In this document: one piece after another, positions 56,885 through 64,000 of the stretch
How the letters are laid out: each line of letters starts with the position of its first letter
Position numbering within the stretch: position 1 is the first letter of the stretch
Assembly (NCBI GenBank): GCA_023052935.1
Contig: CM041297.1
Coordinates: 7,476,827-7,540,826, forward strand
Direction of reading: 5' to 3'
DNA: 64,000 bases
Origin: Piezodorus guildinii
Lineage: Eukaryota; Arthropoda; Insecta; Hemiptera; Pentatomidae
Made by a program: the position numbers and the translations under genes
Notes under the pieces: generated by a model
Told to the model about the DNA's origin: nothing
Databases searched by the model: none
What the model saw: the letters and a program-made list of their open reading frames with translations, nothing else

Positions 56885-57870
56885 GAATAGAATAGAATAG
56901 AATAGAGTTTATTATTGACCTGTTACATTTAGGACCAAACTGGTCCTCTCTTACAATGAACAGCAATTGTATGTACATTTATATTTTACCTTGTGTCAGG
57001 TCTTTTAAGTCAGTATTTACAATATATATATTCCTTGTATTAATACTATCTAATGTTTAGAACATCATCAAAACAAAATAAAACATATAATTTGAGATTA
57101 AAATAAAAATATAAAAACATAAAATGAAATTCAACTCTCCATTATTCTTTTCTAACGTTTCTAATACTATAAGCTATATACATTACAAACTTTAACAACA
57201 CAAAATTTAAAATATAATATTTACAAATATTATTCAAGTCTTTCTAATATAATAATATATGGTTATTAAACTTAAAATGATTTCTCATTTATTATTTCTC
57301 TTATATTTTTTAAAAATTGTTTCTAATGATTGGTTTAAATTATTTTTTTTTATTGAACATATTAAATGTTCTACATGAACTTACTATGAATGATTTATTG
57401 AAAATCGACGTTTTATGTTTTGGTATCAGTAATGTATAATCAGATACTTTATTATTTCTGTGTGTGTTACAGAGTGGAGAAAGGGAAAATAGATGTCTGC
57501 CCTCACAGACGACCGATGCTCCCACACCTAAGGGACTCTTAGAGCCATCAGTATATACGTAATCAGCAACACCGAGTCTATCTTGAAGTTTTTGAAATTC
57601 CTGCTTATATATGTAAGGATATGTGTTTTGTTTGAGTAATTTGGTAAGGGAAAGACAGATGTTCGGAGAGGGAAATTGCCAAGGATAAATTGGAGATGTC
57701 TCTATTGTAAGGAAAGAAGGAAATTCGAGGTTAAGCTCGAACAGAAATTTAGAAATGCGGACTATAAAAGATGGTCTTTTGGATGAGGAATGCTGTTGGG
57801 TGAGAAATTGTCTGTTTGGGAATAAATGAAGGAGAGGATGGTTGTTTTTGTCAAAACAATAAAGCAATAC
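56885..57870 (-). mobile_element. RNase H-bearing LINE (family H), truncated
   Basis: The minus-strand element ends in (TATTC)n (56885-56905), preceded by CAATAATAAACTC and an AGGACC/GGTCCT hairpin (56931-56947). Coding remains at 57340-57867. The 5' end is truncated. Confidence 0.6.
57340..57867 (-). pseudogene. LINE RNase H N-terminal fragment
   Basis: The minus frame reads RPSFIVRISKFLFELNLEFP, a spacer, then YVYTDGSKSPLGVGASVVCE and GRHLFSLSPLCNT. TDGSK carries the first catalytic Asp of RNase H and the GVGASVV strand follows as usual. The Glu- and second Asp-bearing motifs are missing because the frame runs into unrelated sequence after RNNKVSDY. The preceding 90 residues match the linker between reverse transcriptase and RNase H in I/R1-type LINEs. 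It differs in sequence from the RNase H at 1031-2082, so a second LINE family is represented. Confidence 0.7.
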
Positions 57871-57887
57871 TTAATAATAATATTTAA

Positions 57888-58385
57888 AAGAGCACACATT
57901 GCCTTCCATTTCTCACTTAATCTCTTTATTTCATAAGTTTTTCATATTTGTCGAAGTTTCGGGGCTATTTCCCCATTTTCAAGACTGAAACAATTTTTTT
58001 TTAAACTTTCTTTAGTGAATAAATTTACATTATTTAAATGTTTGTCTTTGAAAAATTAACTTCAGCAATTTGTCATAATTATTTTAAAACTAACTAACAA
58101 TAATTACCTTATTTTTTTCATTATATAATTGCTATATCTTATATATATTTTATATTTATTTAAAATAATTATGACAAATTGCTGAAGTTAATTTTTCAAA
58201 GACAAACATTTAAATAATGTAATTTTATTCACTGATGAAAGTTTAAAAAAAAAAAAAATTGTTTCAGTCTTGAAAATGGGGAAACAGCCCCGAAACGAAA
58301 CGAATTCATATTCGACAAATATGAAAAACTTATGAAATAAAGTGATTAAGTGAGAAATGGAAGGCAATGTGTACTCTTTTAAATG
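57888..58385. repeat. Foldback element with about 200-bp arms
   Basis: Left arm 57888-58087 and right arm 58158-58385 are near-perfect inverted copies (AAAAGAGCACACATTGCCTT against its complement; GACAAATTGCTGAAGTTAAT inside), with a 70-bp AT-rich spacer. TTAA words lie at both outer ends. The arms contain TGGGG...CCCCGAAACTTCG, resembling the inverted-repeat element at 15684-16168. Confidence 0.75.
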
Positions 58386-58540
58386 TTTATATTAAGAAAA
58401 ACTTCCGAAAAAATTAAAAAAGAAAAGTTAATAATAATAATAAAACCTCATTAATTTGAATAGATATTGTCATGAATTTGAAAAACACATTATTTTAAAT
58501 TAATTATTTAAACGGATTATAAATTATTTAAACGGAGGCG

Positions 58541-59580
58541 CTCTTCAATGGTTTCAATCATTCCTCACCGGCCGTTCCCAGTATGTTGTAGTTCCCAATA
58601 AACCCCGCTCCGAATCACTGCCACTAACAAAAGGTGTACCCCAAGGTTCCTCGTTATCTCCTACCCTTTTCTCCATATTCATAAATGATCTTCCGTTCTC
58701 CATCAAGCACTCCCAATACCACCTCTATGCCGACGATATTCAGATTTATATTTCCTTTACCCCAAATGAATTTCCTGATGCTATCTCTAAACTTCAGGAG
58801 GACATAAATAATATAAGTTCTTGGTCAAACAGCAACAAACTCCTGCTAAGCGCTGAAAAAACAAAAGCCATTCTGATAGCATCACCTGCTCTCCTTAAAT
58901 CCTTTCCCAGTTCCCCAGCCTTTTCCTAAACAATACTCCTATCTCTTTTCATTCATCTGTCAAGAACTTAGGTATTACTCTTGATCAAACTCTCTCTTGG
59001 AAACCCCACATCTCCCAAATATCCCGCCAAACCATAACAACCCTAAAGCAATTCCGTCGCCTCCATCACCTCCTACCATTCAATATTCGTAAACTCCTTG
59101 TTTCTTCCCTTGTCTTTCCCCACTTTGACTACGGATGCGAGGTGTACAGCGGACTTTCAGGTGAGCTCGAAGCAAAACTTAAGCGTATTATGAACTGTGC
59201 AATACGGTTTGTATTCGGGATCACCAGAGACACGCATATAACCCAGTATTACACCGAGTTAAGGTGGCTTTATCCTCGTTACAGATGCCAGTATTTCCTA
59301 GCCTCCTTCCTCTGACAGGTTATCAGAACTCATCGTCCCAGCTACATCTTCCAATCCCTTCAATTTAAATCATCAATTCAGTCCCGTTCTACTAGATCCC
59401 GTCTTTCTGACCTCTACCCTCCTCCTCACCGTACTGCTGCCTTTGACAAGTCCTTTCTAGCCAAAGCAACCACTCTTTGGAATTCTATTCCTCCTGAGAT
59501 CCGTCATGTAAGTACTGCTTCCTCCTTCAAATCGCTACTTTTCAACCACCTCCTCCTTACCCAGTCAAACAGACAATAAC
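58541..59580 (+). pseudogene. CR1/L2-like reverse transcriptase, frameshifted
   Basis: The first frame (58541 to a TAA near 58929) reads ALQWFQSFLTGRSQYVVVPN, LTKGVPQGSSLSPTLFSIFI (motif B), YHLYADDIQIYISFTPNE (catalytic YADD) and SNKLLLSAEKTKAILIA. A shifted frame continues NLGITLDQTLSWKPHISQIS, FPHFDYGCEVYSGL and RFVFGITRDTHITQYYTELR, with a TGA near 59313, then RTHRPSYIFQSLQFKSS, TTLWNSIPPEIRHVS and the C-terminus. The order and motifs equal those at 6564-8008, so both copies are one family. The catalytic residues remain but one frameshift and two stops break the protein. Confidence 0.8.
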
Positions 59581-59768
59581 TTCAAACTGCAGATGCTATA
59601 AATACCAATTATTATTATTATTTTTTTTGTGTGTGTGTTTGTATTACTCAAATTATCGCTGATAAACCAGCTATTTTTTTTTTTTTTTTTGTTTTTCTTA
59701 TTCCGAAAGTCTGACTTGTAAAGATGTACATATATTACTACCTTAATTATTTTTTAGTTTAGTATTTT

Positions 59769-60711
59769 CCGCCATCTTATCATCCAGTTCCAATCCTGAA
59801 ACAGCATCCTTAAACCTGCAAAGACACCTTTCTCTTATCGAAGACTGGTGTATTGCTTGGCGCATAAAGGTGAACGAAGCCAAATGCAAACACGTAACCT
59901 TCACTCTTCGACGAAACTCCTGTCCGCCAGTTTATTTCAACTCATTACCAATTCCTCTCTCAGATACAGTCCGGTATCTTGGCTTACTGTTAGACAAAAG
60001 ATTGACTTGGAACCCACATACAAGACTTAAAAGACAAGAACTCAACCGACGATTCGGACAGTTTATACCGACTACTCAACAGAAAATCTGAACTTACAGT
60101 TGACAACAAATTATTAATATACAAGACAATACTGAAGCCCATTTGGACCTGCGGACTTGAACTGTGGGGGACAGCTAAACGTACTAACATCAAACGCATT
60201 CAATCCTTTCAATCCAAAGTCCTCCGTACAATAGTAAATGCTCCTTATTATGTCACCAACTATACCTTGCACCACGACCTTAATGTTCCATTTATTTCAG
60301 ACCTAATTCCATCCAAATTTTCCAAATTCCACCAGAACCTATTTCATCATCCTAATCCTCTAGCTCAATCCCTATCCAGCTCCACTCATCCAAACAACCC
60401 ACCTAGAAGGTTGAAACGGCAGTGGCCCCGCGACCTGTTGTAAATATATTGGAGTTCTAGCACTGGCTAGATTCTCCACTCAATGTGATGTACATATGAG
60501 TGTGTGTATGTGTATATAGGTATAAGTGAATTATTGACTTTATTGTATTGATTCATTATTGTGTATATATTTTATTGTAATTTTCTGCTGTGTAAATATT
60601 GTATGAATGTAGTATGTATGATATATTTCAGCACTACTATTAATGTCCAAATTGGGACAGATTGTAATTTTACTCAATAAAAATTGTTGTTGTTGGAAAA
60701 AAAAAAAAAAA
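59769..60711 (+). mobile_element. Jockey family A, nested in the CR1/L2 LINE
   Basis: Exact 12-bp TSD GTTTAGTATTTT at 59757-59768 and 60712-60723. 943 bp, 5'-truncated just after the YADD box, 3' UTR ending AATAAAAATTGTTGTTGTTG and poly(A). Confidence 0.9.
59771..60443 (+). pseudogene. Jockey reverse transcriptase, C-terminal half
   Basis: Frame one (59771-60091) reads AILSSSSNPETASLNLQRHL, SLIEDWCIAWRIKVNEAKCK, HVTFTLRRNSCPPVYFN and DTVRYLGLLLDKRLTWNPHT. Frame two (60057-60443) continues DSLYRLLNRKSELTVDNKLL, IYKTILKPIWTCGLELWGTA, SKVLRTIVNAPYYVTN, LNVPFISDLIPSKFSKFHQN and PPRRLKRQWPRDLL with TAA at 60441. A single one-base shift near 60055 separates them, so this is the least damaged Jockey coding segment in the window. 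It lacks its catalytic domain through 5' truncation and cannot work. Confidence 0.85.
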
Positions 60712-60839
60712 GTTTAGTATTTTGTTTTTCTAAGCCATGACCACACTGTTCCGGTCATCAATTATGTATTTTATTTTATTCTTAAGGGACTTTAGTCCCA
60801 GGATAATAAAGAAGTTTTTTCATTTCATTCATTCCATTA

Positions 60840-61264
60840 TATTACAAAAAGTGCAATTAAAATAATTACTTTGAGCGAATGAATTTCAATGAGGATAAAA
60901 TGTTGGGACTGACCAAGCTTTCATCTTTTCCCTTTCAGCTTCCCGGATATCGGTTACAATAATCAACGGTTAAAATTAATCTCATCCCACGCAGAATTTG
61001 AGGTTTCACATTTCGGGGTAGCTAGAAGGCAAAATAATCGTTTCTTTTGTTGTTTTTTTAATTTTGCCATTCTTTTTATATCTTGCTCTACCTGGAAATA
61101 CATTCAGATCCCGGAAAACAATCGAGAAAATGTACTCGTTAAATTTATTTATAAATTTCCTGACATAACGGACTGTTATCCGGATGTTTTAAGTAGAATT
61201 GGATTGTGCGCTAATTTTAAACTCCCCAGGTCCAGACTAAAATATTCTCTACCCTCCCTTCGGA
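60840..61264. other. Stretch without a recognisable gene
   Basis: Apparently unique. No open frame or repeat recognised. Confidence 0.4.
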
Positions 61265-61341
61265 ACCTTTCTAATCGACCAAAAACAACTATCCTCCCCC
61301 CTTAAAATGTGAGGACTTACGTTGCAAAAATCCGTTTGTCC
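61265..61341 (+). repeat. Repeat E tail fragment
   Basis: GGAACCTTTCTAATCGACCA, a C-rich run and AAAATCCGTTTGTCCG match the E end near 3400 and the inverted E copies. Confidence 0.5.
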
Positions 61342-64000
61342 GGCGCACAGTGGGCAATATGACCGATTTAGATGGACAAAATTCTGAAACTTGTCTATAT
61401 TTAACCTTTGGGGTCCCAGATTACAGAAAACAATTATAAAAACTAATTAATTTTTTGACACGATTAGCGAGCGCACCGTGGTCAATCATCAAATTTATTT
61501 GCTAAAATCTAAAACTCCCTATATTTTACGTTTGAAGTCCCAGAATACGGGAAAAACAATACAAAAAATCTAATTATGACTCGGATTTGCTAAAATCTTC
61601 TAATAGATGTACTTTATATGGTTTAGGAAATTCCTGAAATCATATATTGTAAAATTTTTTATTCGTAGTGTTGTGTCTGAGAAAAATGATGTATCACTCA
61701 AAACGCAAAAAGTCGCGAAGATTCTTTGTAATATCTAAAGACTAGAAGGATTGGTAAAACAAATCCTACAAACGAATCCTTGGGGTAACTTGGGGGTTAT
61801 AGCCCAGTAAAATAAGGCCGAATTTGACGATTTGTGGGAATTAATTCGGACAAAGCTGGAAATCATTTTAATAACTTTTAATGGTCCTAAATACAAGTAA
61901 TCTCAGTTTGCACCATTGCACCTGGTGAGCTTAACTTTTGGCAGCCGAAAAACCTCGAAATTTTTGCACTTTTTTTAACTTTTCATCTATAACTCGAAAA
62001 CGGTCACTCTTACAAAAAATATGTTTCTTCCTAAAATGAAAGAACGTTAAATTTCCTATTAATAAGTACCCTTAGTTACTGAATTTGGTTTAATGGTATG
62101 GCAACAATCCTTTGTTGAAAATAGGCAAATTTTACCATCTTTCTTGAAAAAACCCATTCAGTCATTTTCAGACCTCTGTAACTTCTAAACCACTATCTAA
62201 ATCGTAAAATGTTATAGAATAAAAGTTGTAGAGCATCTAATTTCAATTGTGAAAGGCTCATTAAAATCTAAATTACGTTGATACGATCATTCACGAAATA
62301 GGTTTTTCGATTGTTCTCTACACGCGTCGTAGCGCTCAGGTCTATGTAGAAGACATGTTGAACCTTGAATCAAAACTTCCACGTGATGAATATAGGATAT
62401 TTGTGTAAGAAGGGTTCTTCACCATACGAAGGTCAGAAAAATGCTGGTCCGGAATATGGACTAATATGACTATAGAACAGGTCCTTATGAAAAATAGTAA
62501 GAGCAGAGGTGGGATTTCTGGGTGAGGTATTACTGATTCTGTTCTTGCAAAACAGATAGAATTTATGCCTACTATTATGGAAATTTTCCTCCTTCTAGAA
62601 GATTTCTGTGGCATAACCTTTGCTTCAACAGAACAGCACTCAGACGCCAGGCTGTTGAGAATAAACAGGGATGATACTGATGTAGCAAAATTTGTTGAAT
62701 TCTTTGAAGCTCATGGCCCCTTTCCAAGTTGCCATGGTGTACCTCTCACATGTTTTACTTCACGAGTCACAATTCATAATGAAGATGTTCCAGTCAACCC
62801 AGAAACCATTTTTAAAAGAATTACATTCCTCAAAAAATCAGATCAACAACTGAAGGAATTTTTTACATACGAATTGGCACCTTACCCTTTGTCCATGTTT
62901 GATGAAATAGGAATGAGAAAATCTCGCAAATCAGGGTTTTATGATCTGTTCGTTCCTATAAAAAGTAATGAAAACAACATGGCTACATCAGTATTTGTAA
63001 TCGACGCAGGGTTCCTTCTACATCGAGTAGTCTGGCTATCAAAGGAAAAATTTTCTGCCATTATAACAAAATATATAAAGTATGTAAAAAGATATTTTGC
63101 CTCACTAGGGACGACTATAGTTTTTGATGGCTACCCAGAAGATCCTAAGGAAAAAAGCATCAAATGTGTAGAGCGATTGCGCCGCCAACAGAAAGCTTCT
63201 GCAGCCAGAGTGGAAGTTGATGACACGATGGTAACAACCATGCAGATCAATTTCTTAAAAATGACGCCAACTGCTGAGGGAAAAGAGGGATTCTGTTTTT
63301 TGCAAGCGTACGAAGATGCAGACACCCTTATTGTAGAAACTGCCTTAAAAATGGTTCAACAGAAGCATGAACGAGTTATAATGGTTGGCGAGGACATAGG
63401 CCTCCTGGGGATTTTGACAGGGCGAAGTGATGATAGTCCTTCATCAAACGTAGTGATGATGAAACCTGGAAAAGGAATATCAGAAAACACTTTTTATTCT
63501 CCAAAGCTGTTCTAATATAGCGATACTATAAAGCAGCATCTGCCATTTTTACACGCATTCAGTGGTCGTGATACCACATCTTCATTTTATAGGCAAGGAA
63601 AACTGAAGTTTGTTCATGCAATTCAGAAGAATATCCATTTAGAATCTTATGCTTCGGTATTCTCTGATGATCATGCTTCTAAATTGGATGTTATTGCTGC
63701 AGGTAAACAGTTTTTGATGTCAGTCTATTCTTCAAAGGCTGCAGAAACACTAAACGACCTCCGCTGCCAGCTATTCCATAGCAACCTCTCCAAACCCGGA
63801 TTTGACCTGGCATCATTGCCCCCGACCGATGCTGCCGTTGAGCATCATTCTCTTATAACTTTTCACCAGATCCAGCACTGGTATGGTATAGACAAACCAC
63901 CTACCTCATGGGGCTGGAAACTTAGCCCACAAGGCCTGATCCCTACAACTACTACCAAAAATGCAGCCCCACCTAAAGTACTGAACACAATTTCATGTAA
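61342..64000 (+). mobile_element. F-family DNA transposon with nuclease-like gene, right end outside window
   Basis: The left terminus (61343-61385) begins CACAGTGGGCAATATGACCG and is the inverted counterpart of the right end of F copy 2 (41387-41429). The F body follows to about 61801, where the non-coding copies continue differently. Then come about 530 bp of unrecognised sequence and the gene remnant at 62333-64000. If one element, F copies 1 and 2 are its non-autonomous derivatives. Alternatively a second element begins at about 61802 inside F. Confidence 0.5.
62333..64000 (+). pseudogene. XPG/FEN-like (PIN-fold) nuclease-type transposon protein, decayed, partial
   Basis: One reading frame runs from about 62333 to the window end with three in-frame stops: TAA 62406-62408, TGA 62523-62525 and TAA 63513-63515. 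Sense codons around them read continuously: VYVEDMLNLESKLP, GFFTIRRSEKCWSGIW, TIEQVLMKNSKSRGGISG, GITDSVLAKQIEFMP, VFVIDAGFLLHR, TIVFDGYPEDPKEKSIKCVE, FLQAYEDADTLIVETAL, VIMVGEDIGLLGIL, FLHAFSGRDTTSSFYRQGKL and TSWGWKLSPQGLIP. Asp in VID, VFD and EDAD are candidate metal ligands. Family memory suggests GED-x-DLL where this copy has Gly, and SGCDTTS where it has Arg. Related uncharacterised animal proteins are common; Academ transposons encode an XPG-like nuclease, and I infer a link. A pyrimidine-rich stretch ending in AG at 62332 could be a 3' splice site. Dead as read. Confidence 0.6.

Larger units (their letters stand above)
58538..60835 (+). mobile_element. CR1/L2-like LINE (family D), with a nested Jockey
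   Basis: Second family D copy. It is 5'-truncated at 58538 in the reverse transcriptase. Its 3' region is split by Jockey A at 59769-60711 and resumes at 60724 with the GGGAC/GTCCC hairpin (60786-60799) and AATAAAG-like tail. Confidence 0.75.

Noticed and set aside
62342..62614. Minus-strand 90-codon frame
   Set aside because: Antisense of the nuclease-like gene, which has recognisable motifs on the plus strand.

Overview
This is an AT-rich, repeat-dominated piece of an animal nuclear genome, most probably an arthropod. The evidence is Jockey-, CR1/L2-, RTE- and RNase H-bearing non-LTR retrotransposons of insect type, a mariner fragment, three tRNA-derived SINE families, Helitron/Helentron remnants and a satellite array. 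Nothing looks bacterial. The species cannot be resolved from sequence alone. I see no intact host gene: almost every recognisable reading frame is a broken transposon gene, and many elements can be delimited by target-site duplications (TSDs) read directly from the sequence.

Layout. 0-9.5 kb: two copies of an AT-rich non-coding repeat (E), each split by insertions (an RNase H LINE, a Jockey and a SINE in the first; a 1.8 kb CR1/L2-like LINE in the second). 9.5-20 kb: SINEs, a hAT-type MITE inside a SINE, an RTE LINE interrupted by a Jockey, an inverted-repeat unit with a hammerhead-like motif, and a Jockey interrupted by a SINE. 20-28.6 kb: more R-family repeats and five truncated Jockey copies, two of them head to head. 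28.65-34.75 kb: one 6.1 kb satellite array with a 79-bp unit and a deletion-rich core. 35-57 kb: many R copies, SINEs, LINE tails, a Helentron-like element with an endonuclease domain, and one possible degraded host exon. 57-61 kb: a foldback element and a CR1/L2 LINE with a Jockey nested in its 3' region. 61.3-64 kb: a DNA transposon with a recognisable terminal inverted repeat and a decayed nuclease-like gene running off the window.

The most frequent family, here called R (about 800-890 bp, at least 15 full or partial copies), is non-coding. Its ends (5' TC after an A-run, an inverted 11-mer near both ends, a 3' hairpin about 10 nt from the terminus) suggest a non-autonomous Helitron/Helentron. 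A second family, F, is known here from three copies. Comparing them gives a shared inverted terminus starting CACAGTGGGC, and one copy leads into the nuclease-like gene at the right edge, so F may be the non-autonomous form of that transposon. Working together here means parasitism: LINE machinery mobilising SINEs, and autonomous DNA elements seeding deleted derivatives.
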